Both the position numbers and the translations under genes were made by a program. From assembly GCA_029817715.1 (NCBI GenBank), contig JARUPY010000195.1:46732-110731 (forward strand): a stretch of DNA of 64,000 nt, read 5' to 3'. The notes beneath the pieces are model-generated. The model saw nothing but the letters and a program-made list of their open reading frames with translations, was not told the origin of the DNA and did not search any database. Each line of letters opens with the position of its first letter. Positions within the stretch are counted from its first letter, which is position 1. This document shows positions 11,384-22,759 of this stretch, piece by piece. The stretch comes from Melastoma dodecandrum. Lineage: Eukaryota > Streptophyta > Magnoliopsida > Myrtales > Melastomataceae.

Positions 11384-13536
11384 CTAAGTTTTCTAAGAAT
11401 AAAGGACTCGAACAACAAAGGCTTGAACCGTTGGATGAAACACTGTGTCGATCAGGTTGGTCTATGGATTGATTGAAGCTGCAGCAGAAGTCATAGTCGA
11501 TCCCCTTCATGGTATCTATCTATACACTGCTGCCGTGATTTGATGCGCATCTTGAAACTGCCCTCCAGTTTTTTCGAAGCTTTTGTTACCTAATGTTAAA
11601 CCCCAAATACGGCTTTTGAGTTTCGATTCTGTTCCCAATCATTTTATTATACCCGAGAACTATAATGCCCGCAACTGATTTGGCCAACATTCGGAAGATT
11701 AGAGCCAAGCCCTCCATGCCTTTGGCTACTTAGTGAACCAAAATGGTTCCTTAAAGGCCATACTCATTTATAGACATCCAGGGAGCACCCTCGTCCAGAT
11801 GCCTATGGATCGACGATCAAGCATGTTTCGCGCTTTCACTAACAATACACACCTTGAACCTCCAAGGAAAATTTAGGATTTAGTTCGTCACAGGAACAGA
11901 CATTAACTACGTAATTTCCATCCACATAATCGAAATGAAAAAGCAAATGAGCGGTTTTTTTGTCGTTTACGTAGTCTCTGTTCCTTAATTATGGCCTCAT
12001 AATGACAAAAAGCTCAATCCAAACCGGCCGTATATTCTTTACATAGGAAATCGGACGCGTAAATTCATATTTTTATTTGTCAGTTTGTCTTCATTCTAAA
12101 TGACAGCTGCTGGACATTATTTAGACCAAAGAAAACATACAAATTTTTCTTCGGGCCACCTAATTCCACTATCTGATAGGACAAATATATTTATAACATC
12201 AATCAGTCAATCAAAAGAGTTTAACAACAAACATTACCTTCCCTTCTCGTCTGGGACAAAAGTTCAAATTTTCTTCTGCCCAAAGTTTCAACACATTTTC
12301 ATAGTCACGGCTGCCTTTTTAGGTAGTAGTTGATGGGATTAAGCTTATGATTGAGAGGGAATGTGATTCAAGACGTAATGGGAATTGATTTAATGTATGA
12401 ATTTTGAATAAAATAAGTTTAAAAAATTGAGCTTAAATTCATTGAAGAATACGTTAATATATACTAACATCCTCTGATCCGACTACGTAAAATATCAGCC
12501 TTCAAGGAAATAAACAGTAGGATGGGAACAAATTATTGTTCAAAGATTTATCTTTCCCGCGGCTTGGGGTGGCGAAATTCTATGACATTAGCGAGGCTAA
12601 ACAATCGAATGATTAGCTGTTCACCAAATACTCCAATCTCTCTGTCTGTTCTTACCATATCGGCATTGAATTTTGGGGGACGAAAGAAAGTGCTGTCTCC
12701 TTCTTTATATAATTTCCTGTTGTTAATCATCTTTTTTTTTTCTACCCGAAACAAAAGATCAAATTGGGTCACTTTTGTTCTTTTGCATGTATATAGCACA
12801 AAGTACATGATCCCGTGAACTTACAACATTCATTGGGCAATAATTAGCCGGCGTTCTAAATCCAGGATTATGGATGTTGGTTGTTAAAGAAGCCCAGCCA
12901 TTTTTTATTGCGTGTATTTTACTCTTACTATTCTTATTTTAGAGATCGAATACATTTAATTTCTCATCCAAAGTTTTTTATTTATTTTTTTGTCTATGAA
13001 AAAGACTCGGGCTTTGGGACTTCTCTTGATAAACCGAGGAATATTACTTTTGATCGAGTTTAGGGAATAATAATTTCACCGGCCTTGAGAATAAAATAAA
13101 AACCCGCACTGCTTATTTCATACCGTGATTTTTAATTGAATAAAAAAGCACCGGCTTTTACATTGTCTGTCCAATCAGGAGAGACACCCGAAATTCAACT
13201 GACGACGCCTTCAAATCACCTCTTCCGCCTTTATTTAAATAATTGATTTCTCAAACCTAGCGTCGGTTCATCCGATGTGGAGGGATGTCATTTGTAGGTT
13301 CAAACTTTTATTTTTATTATTATTATTATTAGTAGTATCACCAGTATTACATTTTGTTGCCACCGCCCTTTAGGTCAAGGCTTGCACATGTTTTTTTGAA
13401 TTTTATTTTTACCTTTATTATTCTAGTTTGTTTTTATAAAATTCTTGTTTGAATATAATTAATTATCGATTTCGGTATAAAACTGTACGAGAAAATGCAT
13501 CATAGTCCGTTTAAGTTTGGGTGATCTTTAATTTGG
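11384..13536. other. AT-rich flanking DNA, no gene recognised
   Basis: Separates the Tat LTR from the SIRE element. It has a short TTA microsatellite at about 13308-13330 and several poly-T runs. Open frames at 12100-12333 and 12522-12818 are short, AT-rich and without recognisable domains. Confidence 0.5.
13532..13536. repeat. Target site duplication TTTGG, left copy (right copy 24887-24891)
   Basis: Identical TTTGG directly abuts both outer LTR ends, proving that the element boundaries are original and not rearranged. Confidence 0.93.
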
Positions 13537-15663
13537 TGTTAGTCTTGGTTTTGATGATGAGCTTGAGATGATAATTGCTGAAACACTTCGCTTATTCTTA
13601 GTGATGAGCTTGAGAACTGTGTTGCTGGACCACAGCAAGTAACAGTTACAGATTGCTGCGTTACAGTAAAGCGTTACTGTGATATTGCGCATAAATATTA
13701 AAAATATGGAAACATATTCTTTAATATCCATGATTTATTTCGGACTAATTCAGAATATTTATCTGAGTGTCCACGTTCATTTAATCTGGCTCATTGATCT
13801 CATTTATAATATTTAGGCATCTAAATATTACGAGATTAGCTCTCCAAGTTTAATTTTGGAAACAAAATATTTCTTGGATATCCTGCAGCAATGTTATCCT
13901 GCAGCAATGTTACGCTGCAACCTAAGCAATGTGTCGTTACACTTAAGAAAGACCTTGCTGCATTACAGCAAAACTATTCTGCGTTATTGCGCTGATGAAA
14001 GAATAATTATTATTCCAGATTTGCTTATTGCAGTCTAATTATATTTAATGATTAAATATCTGATTCTGATAATCATTTAATCTGATAAGATTATACGTGC
14101 AAGGAATATCATCAAAGATTTCCTTCCCTTCTTGGTCATTATGACCGTTGAGCATCCTGTTGCTGATCCACGATTACAGTTTCCTGTATTCTGATTTTAG
14201 GAAACAAATTATTCGTTTTTGGAAAATCGATTATTTGTTTCGTTCCTTTTTATACCAGACGACCCTCACATAATCCAATAACGTTTTCGAACGATTTCTA
14301 AGTGTCCTGAGTGGCTGAGTGGTCTGAGTGGACTAAGTGGTCGACGGAGAGCGGAATGTGCTAAGTGTCTCCTGGTTCTTATTGCTCGCAAACTGCGTGC
14401 GAGGGTGTCAAGGGGCTGAGTTCAGATTCCTTGATCGTCGTGAGAGGGACTAGGTGTCCTCAGTGCGTTCAACGAGCAGCCGGCGAATCGTCTGAGGGAA
14501 GCTAAGTGAATACCTGTGCTGATTGCAGTAACCGGTTGCTGACCCATCGGCAAGAAGCCGTTCTTGTCGTGTCTTTTCGCAGGGAAGTCTCGAGGCTACG
14601 GAGTTTGAGCAACTAGACACGCACTTGCGGGTGCGCGCCAGAAGTCTCGTGCCTGCAGGGTAGAGCAGGAGTTGGGAACGCCGCCGGAGTGGAAAGAGTT
14701 CCTCCCGAGCACAGGGGTGCTGTGCAGAAGTCTTGAACGCCTGATACAGAGGGTTAGTAAAGCAGGTTGTGTGGAAGCCAACGGATCGGAAAATTCCACC
14801 TTAGGCACTGGGTGTGCAGTGCAGTGAGTCACGGCTGTGGTAACCGTGCACGTCCGAACTGAGTGTAGGACGGATACCTTCTAAGTGGTCTTTGTGGTTC
14901 TCTTTGTGATCTTTGTGGTTCTCTTTGTGATCTTTGTGGTTATTCTCTTCGTGATCTTTATGGTGATTTATTTGATCAACTTTGTGGTTGTCTCTCTTGC
15001 GCTTATAGACAGGATCATCCTGAGAAGGGACGAAATCTTTGTGGAAATCCTCTTCTGAGCAAACAAGTGCCGAAGCATTCCTTCGCTGTGAAGCAGAAAC
15101 GGGCTGCTCTCTGAGAAGCCATTCTTCACTGTAAAGAATTATCTGTGAGGATTTATATACTAACACAACGTTGTCTCTCTGCTTTGATAGTCAGGTTTAT
15201 ATTAAGCGACAACGAGCTGTGTGCGAATCCTTTGAGCAATCAACTGCTGAGCGTGAGCATCATTCTGTTGGACACGAGCAGACGTCCACTGTGTGAGGAG
15301 CTGACCGTTGCCAGGAGTGATCATCTGTTGTACGGGATTCTAAATCTCACTTTGTGAGAAAAACTTATGCCTAGTGCAAGGGCTCTTTGCACCCATTATT
15401 TTCAAATAGTGGAATCACCTCTACGGTGGAAAGTGGACGTAGGTCGATTAAGGCCGAACCACTATAAACTACTGTGTCCCTTACGATCGCGTAAACACTA
15501 GTACGAGAATCCAACGATTAAGTCGTAACGGTTACAGCAAAGCAGTTCTCATTCTGAGAAACGCTCTGCTGTGATACAGTACGCTTCCGCTGACACTGAG
15601 AAAGGGCAAAAAAGTTATAAACACTAATTCACCCCCCTCTTAGTGTTCCTGAACGATCCAACA
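13537..15663 (+). repeat. 5' LTR of SIRE-type element
   Basis: 2127 bp, begins TGTTAG and ends CCAACA. It contains a 16-bp direct duplication (CCTGCAGCAATGTTA) near 13880-13912, a run of GTGGCTGAGTG-like words near 14305-14340 and a 21-bp minisatellite at 14891. TATA-like sequences occur at about 14249 and 15151, but I cannot say which is the promoter. Confidence 0.95.
14891..14998. repeat. 21-bp minisatellite inside SIRE LTR
   Basis: TTTGTGGTTCTCTTTGTGAT plus C is repeated twice exactly (14891-14932), followed by degenerate copies. The 3' LTR has the same array at 24114-24221. Antisense translation gives a His/Lys/Asp/Glu repeat that is a by-product of the array. Confidence 0.88.
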
Positions 15664-15665
15664 AT

Positions 15666-15677
15666 TGGTATCAGAGC
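15666..15677 (+). other. Primer binding site, initiator tRNA-Met
   Basis: TGGTATCAGAGC, 2 bp after the LTR end. It fixes orientation and the 5' LTR boundary. Confidence 0.93.
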
Positions 15678-15816
15678 GGGTTTGCTGGAAAGCTTTCTGT
15701 GTGTTTGCTAGTACAGAACTCTGTTGCTGAACCAATACAGCTTGTTGCTGACAGTCTTACATTAAGCACAGTAATGTGCTGCTGAGTACCGAACAGAATG
15801 TCAATGCTCTTGACTG

Positions 15817-16131
15817 ATGGTCATTCGACCGAACGTCCACCGCTCTTTGCAGGACAACACTTCATATTGGAAAATGAGAATGGAGTTGTTCATTGGTGCA
15901 AAAGAAGCCGATTGCTGGCATATTATTATGGAAGGAGATCTAATAGTTTCTCCACCTAATCCGAACGACATTCGTCATGAAAATGAAAGGAAGAGAACTA
16001 TTTCTCTCAATACTAAAGCAAGGCACTATTTAGTGTGCGCTCTTGCTGGAAACGAATTCAATCGCGTCTCTACTTATAAGACGGCGAAAGAAATGTGGGA
16101 TAGACTTGCTTTGATCTATGATGGAACATAA
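15817..16131 (+). pseudogene. SIRE gag, N-terminal part, ended by a premature stop
   Basis: 104 codons from the first ATG (MVIRPNVHRS). It contains the retrotransposon gag core (YWKMRMELFIGAKEADCW, KTAKEMWDRLALIYDGT). A TAA at 16129-16131 ends it, but the same frame continues directly into the long ORF from 16150 (QVKESK at 16132). A single in-frame stop therefore interrupts gag. The rest of gag follows in the next entry. Confidence 0.9.
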
Positions 16132-16149
16132 CAAGTCAAGGAATCCAAA

Positions 16150-18501
16150 GTGAATGCATTAGTAACTCAATACGAAGCATTCAAGATGAAAAAGGATGAG
16201 TCAATAAATCAAATGTTTGATAGACTCACCGAAATCACTAATGCCATGGAATCACTTGGCAAAACTATTTCTAATTCTGAGTTGGTCAGAAAGATACTTC
16301 GCTCTTTGCCTAAAACTTGGGAAGCCAAGAAAACGGCAATCGAAGAAGCAAAGGACTTAACGAGCTTAAGTCTTCAACAGTTACTTGGTTCTCTTGTCGC
16401 TTATGAGAATGATAACAAGTTTGCTGAAGAAAAGAAATCCAATGCTGTTGCTTTTAAAGGAAATGTCGAAATATCCGATGAATCTGAGGATGAATCTTCA
16501 TCTGATTCTGAGGATGAAGTCTCCTTGATGGCAAGGAAATTCAAAAGGTATCTTCGCAAGAATCGCTTTAAGGGAAAGCGATATGTTAAAAAGAAGAATA
16601 CTAAACCACACCAAAGTAAAGGTGGTGTATGCTATGAGTGCAACAAACCTGGTCATATGCGACCAGATTGCCCACTTTTGAATAAGAAGGACAAATCTTC
16701 AAAATACAAGAAAAATGCCATGATGGCATCTTGGAGTGATAGTGATGAGGAATCAGATCAGGATGACGAAACAGCAAACATTTGCTATATGGCGCAAACT
16801 GATGCTGAAACTGAGAAGGTAAACGCTTTCTCACCTTCTGATCTATCTGCTGAAGATATTGAAAATCTTTTCTCTGAACTCTATGATAAAATTGAGTCTT
16901 TATCCGCAAACAATAAAGCCCTTAAGAAGGAAAATAAATTCTTGAGTGCTGAGAACGCTTCTCTTAAGGAAGAGTTATCAGCAAAGGCTAAGAAAGCGGT
17001 AAAGAAGCTTTCTGAATCCAAATCAAAGATTGAGGAATTGCAGCAGCAACTTGATGTTGTGAACAACAAAACTGATTTATGTATGCATGAGATGCATGCT
17101 CCTGGAAATGAGAAACATTCACATCATGGGAAATATGTTCCTCCTCATGTTAGGAATGGCGAGTCTCATTATATTATTCAAAGCCTACCTAGACTTTGCT
17201 ACTACTGTAGAAGACCAGATCATTTCATTAAAAATTGCCATGTGCGACGAAATGATATGCGTGGCATTTCTTCTAAAGTTGATGGTTCTATTGTCAAATG
17301 GAAAGAACGACTCACTAAAGTTCTTTCTCTATTTCAGGGATGCTTCAAGTCCATCGCTAAGGACCATGTATGGTACTTAGATAGTGGCTGTTCGAGGCAC
17401 ATGTCTGGAGATGTCTCCTTATTCTCCACACTGGTTTTTCAGGATGGTGGTGCTGTCACTTTTGGTGATAATGGAAAAGGGATGGTTAAAGGAACAGGAA
17501 CCATTTGCTGTTCTGACTCCCTCACCATTGAAGGAGTTCTCTATGTCAAAGGACTTCAGCACAATTTGATTAGCATTAGTCAATTGTGTGATAAGGGCTA
17601 TCATGTTGCCTTCAATGAGAAAACATGTACTGTTTCACGGGATGATGTTACGTGTTTCATTGGTAAACGCAAGAAAAACATCTATATCCTGTCTTTTAAG
17701 AACATCTCCGCTGGAGAAAATTGTCTCATGTCCATTAAGGATGAAGCAACTCTTTGGCACCGAAGGTTGGGACACGCAAACTATGACTTGTTGTCCAAAC
17801 TAGCCAGAAAAGATGCTATTAAGGGATTACCTAAAATCAAATTTGACAATAACAAGATATGTAATGCTTGTGCTATTGGCAAACAAACAAAGGTATCTTT
17901 TAAAAGCAAGAATATGATTTCAAGCAAGACTCCGCTTGAATTACTTCATATGGACTTATTTGGTCCAACAAGAACTCAAAGTCTTGGAGGAAAACGTTAT
18001 GGATTAGCTGTGGTAGATGACTTCTCCAGATTCACTTGGGTTAAATTTTTAGCCCACAAGAGTGATGCGTTTGCAACCTTTGAAACGTTAGTCAAACAAC
18101 TTCAAAATGAGAAAGGTGTTTCTCTACGAAGTATAAGAACGGATCATGGTACCGAATTTGAAAACCATGACTTTGCTTCATTTTGTAAAGAATATGGTAT
18201 TAACCATAATTTCTCTGCTCCATACACTCCACAGCAAAATGGAGTTGTAGAGCGAAAGAATCGAACCTTACAAGACATGGCGAGAACCATGTTGCTGGAA
18301 AGTGAGGTTGCTAAAAATCTTTGGGCTGAAGCTGTAAGCACAGCATGCTACATCTCAAATCGTATTCATTTGAGACACTCATTAGGTAAAACTCCTTATG
18401 AGTTATATAAAGGCAGAAAGCCTAATATCTCATATTTTCATCCATTTGGAAGCAAGTGCTATATCTTGAGACCCATCAAAGATGGTGTCGGCAAAATTTG
18501 A
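16150..18501 (+). pseudogene. SIRE gag C-terminus, protease and integrase
   Basis: 783 codons in one frame. A gag helical part is followed by the CCHC knuckle CYECNKPGHMRPDC at residues 161-174. An acidic and coiled-coil-like Lys/Glu-rich segment lies near 230-300, and a second knuckle (CYYCRRPDHFIKNC) near 350. Aspartic protease: WYLDSGCSRHMSG, catalytic Asp about 411. The GAG-pre-integrase zinc domain starts with LWHRRLGHANYD near 535 and ends with CNACAIGKQT. The integrase core has D602, D665 and E701, the DD35E spacing. The ORF ends at 18501 because of one surplus A in an A-run near 18494-18498; the pol frame continues in the overlapping frame from 18482. Confidence 0.93.
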
Positions 18502-20461
18502 TGCTCGATCTGATGAGGGCATATTCTTAGGATATTCCCTAACGAGCAAAGCATATAGAGTTTTTAATAAAAGAACTCTAACTGTTGAAGAGTCTATCAA
18601 TGTTAAGGTTGATGATTCTCCGACACGGGAGGAAATTGCTGTGGATGCAGCAGCACATTCCTCAACAACAGTATCAAATGAAACATCACAGCAAACGATT
18701 ACTGAACATAATCCGAACGGAAACACTGTAGCAGATGTACAGCAAGTGCCTACTGCACTCACTGAAAATGCTTCTGGTGGCTTCCAGGATATACAAATAA
18801 AGGATCGTGTTCCTTCTTTATATAAGAAAAGACATCATATTAACCAAGTAATAGGATCATTGCACACAGGAGTGCGAACTCGACATACAGCAAGCCTGTA
18901 CTGTGAACACTCTGCTTTTATCTCTCAAGATGAACCTCAAGGCATTGATGATGCGCTTGATGACCCCAATTGGATTCTTGCAATGCAAGAGGAATTGAAC
19001 CAATTTGAGAGAAACAAAGTTTGGAGTTTAGTACCTAGACCCAATGATCGCTCCATTATTGGAACAAAATGGGTTTATCGTAACAAACTTGATGAGTCTG
19101 GAAATGTTGTAAGAAACAAAGCTAGACTTGTAGCAAAAGGTTACTCTCAAGAAGAGGGTATAGATTATGATGAGACGTTTGCTCCAGTAGCACGTCTTGA
19201 GGCAATACGTCTACTTTTAGCATATGCTTGCTATAATGACTTTAAGTTATTTCAAATGGATGTGAAAAGTGCATTCCTTAATGATGATCTAAAAGAGGAA
19301 GTGTATGTTGAACAACCTCCTGGATTCACCGACCCAAAGTATCGTAATCATGTTTATAAGCTTTCTAAAGCCTTGTATGGGCTTAAGCAAGCACCAAGAG
19401 CATGGTACGAAAAGCTTAGTTCTTTTCTCATCGAGAAAGGATACAAGCGTGGAAAAATAGATACAACCTTGTTTCTTAAGAAACATGATGCTGATCTTTT
19501 AGTTGCTCAAATATATGTCGATGACATTATATTTGGTTCAACTAATGAAAAATTATGTACCGAATTCTCTGATCTAATGAAAGGAGAATTTGAAATGAGT
19601 CTCATGGGAGAACTAACCTTCTTTCTTGGACTTCAAATCAAACAAACCAAAGATGGAATCTTTATCCATCAAGAAAAATACAGCAAACAGTTGCTCAAGA
19701 AATTTAATCTTGAGAATGTTAAACATCTGTCAACTCCGATTGGTAGTAATACCAAAATTGAGAAAGATGAGGATGGAAAGGAAGTTGATTCCAAATTATA
19801 TAGGAGCATGATAGGATCATTACTCTATCTTACTGCTTCGAGACCTGATATCATGTTCAGCGTATGCTTATGCGCTAGATATCAATCTGCTCCAAAAGAG
19901 TCACATCTTGCTGCAGTTAAGAGAATCTTTCGATACCTCGCAGGAACTGTTAGCTTAGGCCTGTGGTATCCCAGAGGATCATTGCTGGATCCCATTGGAT
20001 ATTTAGATGCCGACTATGCTGGATGTCGCATTGATAGAAAAAGTACATCTGGTACTTGTCAATTACTAGGAAATATGTTGATTTCCTGGTTCTCTAAAAA
20101 GCAGACATCGGTTGCTTTATCTACAGCAGAGGCAGAATATGTCGCAGCAGCTAGTTGCTGTGCCCAGTTGCTCTGGATGCGGCAACAACTTGAAGATTAC
20201 GATCTTCATTTTGATAGTATTCCAATAATGTGTGATAACACAAGTGCAATTAATGTATCACGAAATCCTGTCTATCACTCAAGATCTAAGCATAATGAGT
20301 TGAGACATCATTCTCTTCGTGACAATGTGCAAAATGGCAATGTTGATATTCAGTACATTAATACTGAGCAACAGCTTGCTGATATTTTTACTAAACCACT
20401 TGATAAGGAGAGGTTTAACTATCTACGGAATGAGTTAGGAATTTGTAATCCTCACTCATAA
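18482..20461 (+). pseudogene. SIRE reverse transcriptase and RNase H
   Basis: Continuation of pol after the frameshift. The integrase tail ([10 protein letters not shown]) comes first, then a variable linker, then [12 protein letters not shown] near residue 180, [33 protein letters not shown] and the catalytic YVDDIIFG at residues 345-352. RNase H follows: [18 protein letters not shown] with Asp509/Asp511, and [18 protein letters not shown]. All key residues seen are present, so this half is intact except for its separation from the upstream frame. It ends with TAA at 20461. Confidence 0.94.
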
Positions 20462-20709
20462 GATAAACCGTAAGAATATCTTCTCTCTCTTGGTAGAGAA
20501 TTATTTGTTGCCAAAATATGGGTGATTTAAATCCTATCTCCTCCACGTTCTCCACTTTCTAAAATTAAAAAAAAAATAAAAAAATTCCAAATACATCAAC
20601 CGCTCTTTTCTTTTTAAACAACAAATCGAAACATCCTCATTCTTACCCACTTTCTCTCAAAACCCATTCTTCTCTCAAAACCCTAAAAATCTCTCGACTC
20701 CCATCAACC

Positions 20710-22269
20710 ATGGCACCAAAATCGGCAATGTCCGCCAAGGGGAAGGCAACCCCCAAGAAACGGTCCAGGGCTGCGGCCACAACATCAAAGGTTTCTCGCT
20801 CTGAGGAACAAGCCCCTGTTTCTGAGGGGGAGACACCTGCTCAATCGGTGGTTGCTCCGGCATCTACTGAGGACGGCACCGCTGGGAAGGCTAAGACAAC
20901 TCTTGTCAAAGTCTCCAAGGAGCCCTCCGTCGGCGTGAAGGTCAGTTCCACTGACAAAATCTCTCCGTCCAAGGCCGATGCTGTTGTGCATGACAAGTCT
21001 GGAAAATCGGTGGATGAGGAAACTCTCCCTGATGTTGAAAAATCGGGTGACCTTCTGGAGGAAACCCAAGAAACTCCTGAAAAAGAGGACTCCACACCTA
21101 CTAAGGTGGATGCTGTCTCTGAGGGTGACCAAACTTCGAGCAACAAGGATATGTCTCAGGATGAGGAGACAGAGTTGCCTAAGGAGAAGGGTCTCTCTGA
21201 GGATGCTGGGGATGAGATTGAAGTTACTGATATCCATCTCCCTGAGAAAGCACACTCTTATGTCCCTGGTGTTGCTTCTCGTACCAGAGGAAAGCGTTCC
21301 TTACCAGGTACTCCGAAAACTGATCCCACTGGATCTAAAAAGCAAAAGCTTGCTACAGACTCTGATGTCTTCTTGCCTGAGATTGATCAATATGTCTCCA
21401 TGGCTGAACTGAATCACATTCTTGTTGATGACTTGATGCCAAATAGAAATTTGGAAACAAGGAATGTTGCTGCTTGTAAGAGAGTAGACTTTGATTGGTT
21501 TACTGCTCATCAGGTGACCATTGCTGACTTGTTTGATCGGCTTAGTTGGAAAACCTTATGTGAGTTCAATGAGATAGGGTCTATCTCTAAGGTGAAACAA
21601 TTCTATGAGAATCTGACTTTTTACAAGGAGGATTCGAATATCAAGTTCATTAGGGCCATCGTTGATGGAAAAGTACTTGTTTACTCTGTCTTTGACATAT
21701 GCCGCATTTTTAATGCAAATCTTGTCAACAATCTGAGAGTTGTCAATGAAGGCAAGTTGGAAGCCTATCAGCTCATCAATGACGGAGTCCCTTTCACACC
21801 CTCTGGCTATCTACAGAACACCTCTTTGAGCTTCAGCAACAGAATGCTGCACAAAGTGGTGATGTCTTGTTTGGCACCAAGGGTTGGAAGTGTTGATTCT
21901 GTTATGCCTCGTGATTGGAACTTGCTGGTCCATCTTAAGAAGGGCATTCTTGGAAATCTTGGGAGTATCATCTTCAGCCATATGGCTTCGTGCATTAAGG
22001 ATGAGAATAGGGGTCTCCCTTTCACAAATGTGATCACAGCTCTCCTGAAGCATTATGATCTTGATCCTAGTCCTCTGAACAAAATGGACACCTGGACAAC
22101 TCAGGTTATTGGAGCTGCCTCCGTTGAAAGCATGGGCTACCAGTTTATTGATGGCACTTTCATTAAGAAGCCTTCCAAGCGAGAGATCGCTGCTTCTGTA
22201 CGCGGAAAAGCTGCTCCTGCTGAAAAGCAGAGGCATGTTAAACGCGAGAAGACCACCACTGGTGCATAG
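20710..22269 (+). CDS. Envelope-like extra ORF of SIRE element, with C-terminal stop
   Basis: 519 codons, starting 249 bp after pol with its own ATG. Residues 1 to about 215 are low complexity, rich in Lys, Ser, Thr, Glu and Asp. From about 220 a globular region follows (YVSMAELNHILVDDL, FYENLTFYKEDSN, VYSVFDICRIFNANLVNN) resembling the domain often called putative plant transposon protein. SIRE-lineage elements carry such an ORF, called envelope-like because of position; I see no clear signal peptide or transmembrane segment. A TAG at 22267-22269 ends it, but the frame stays open for 55 more codons to TGA at 22435-22437 with a charged heptad-like helix. The intact ancestor probably ended there. 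Confidence 0.8.
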   Translation: MAPKSAMSAKGKATPKKRSRAAATTSKVSRSEEQAPVSEGETPAQSVVAPASTEDGTAGKAKTTLVKVSKEPSVGVKVSSTDKISPSKADAVVHDKSGKSVDEETLPDVEKSGDLLEETQETPEKEDSTPTKVDAVSEGDQTSSNKDMSQDEETELPKEKGLSEDAGDEIEVTDIHLPEKAHSYVPGVASRTRGKRSLPGTPKTDPTGSKKQKLATDSDVFLPEIDQYVSMAELNHILVDDLMPNRNLETRNVAACKRVDFDWFTAHQVTIADLFDRLSWKTLCEFNEIGSISKVKQFYENLTFYKEDSNIKFIRAIVDGKVLVYSVFDICRIFNANLVNNLRVVNEGKLEAYQLINDGVPFTPSGYLQNTSLSFSNRMLHKVVMSCLAPRVGSVDSVMPRDWNLLVHLKKGILGNLGSIIFSHMASCIKDENRGLPFTNVITALLKHYDLDPSPLNKMDTWTTQVIGAASVESMGYQFIDGTFIKKPSKREIAASVRGKAAPAEKQRHVKREKTTTGA

Positions 22270-22437
22270 GCTGATGCCTCTTACTCCAAGCTCATGGTCA
22301 CAATTTGTGATGAGATCAACTTCACCAGGCGTTGTCTCCTGGAAAGGATGGATGGCTTTGGGGAAAGGTTGACAAGGCTGGAGAAAATGACTGAGGAGAT
22401 GATGGCTGTTGTTAAGGAACTCCCGCACGAGGATTGA

Positions 22438-22759
22438 GATGACTCTCCTTGTTGTGGTTTGAAATGTTTCTTTTGAATAACTTTGAAGTGGATTGAGTAT
22501 CTCTCCACTATGTTTCTTTCGAATGTCTTCAAACTATTTGACTTTGTTTGGGTGCTTTGCAAATTTTTGCAGCACAAGTAAATACGCAGCTTGAATTTTA
22601 TCCACCATTTCTTTTTTATATGACAAAAAGGGGGAGAAATGTGTTGCTTAATCTCAGGGGGAGCTTGCTTAAATTCAGGGGGAGTTGAGTTTGTATTTCA
22701 AGCTCTATAATCTTTTCCCTATGCGCTTCGTGTTTTGTCATCGTCAAAAAGGGGGAGAA
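22438..22759 (+). other. Polypurine tract cluster before SIRE 3' LTR
   Basis: AAAAAGGGGGAGAA occurs at 22746-22759 directly before the 3' LTR, and a near-identical copy lies at about 22625-22638. Two shorter CAGGGGGAG copies lie at about 22655 and 22676. Repeated PPTs are typical of the SIRE/Maximus lineage. The last copy is the functional boundary. Confidence 0.88.

Noticed and set aside
12522..12818. Open frames on both strands of about 90 codons
   Set aside because: AT-rich, overlapping on opposite strands, no recognisable domain, no supporting context.
14891..14998. CRISPR-like regular repeats
   Set aside because: The units are contiguous with no spacers, and the host is a plant. It is a minisatellite.
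14801..15166. Open frame of 121 codons, minus strand, with a His-Lys-Asp-Glu repeat (also at 24024-24389)
   Set aside because: It lies inside the SIRE LTR, opposite to transcription, and its repeat is just the translated 21-bp minisatellite.
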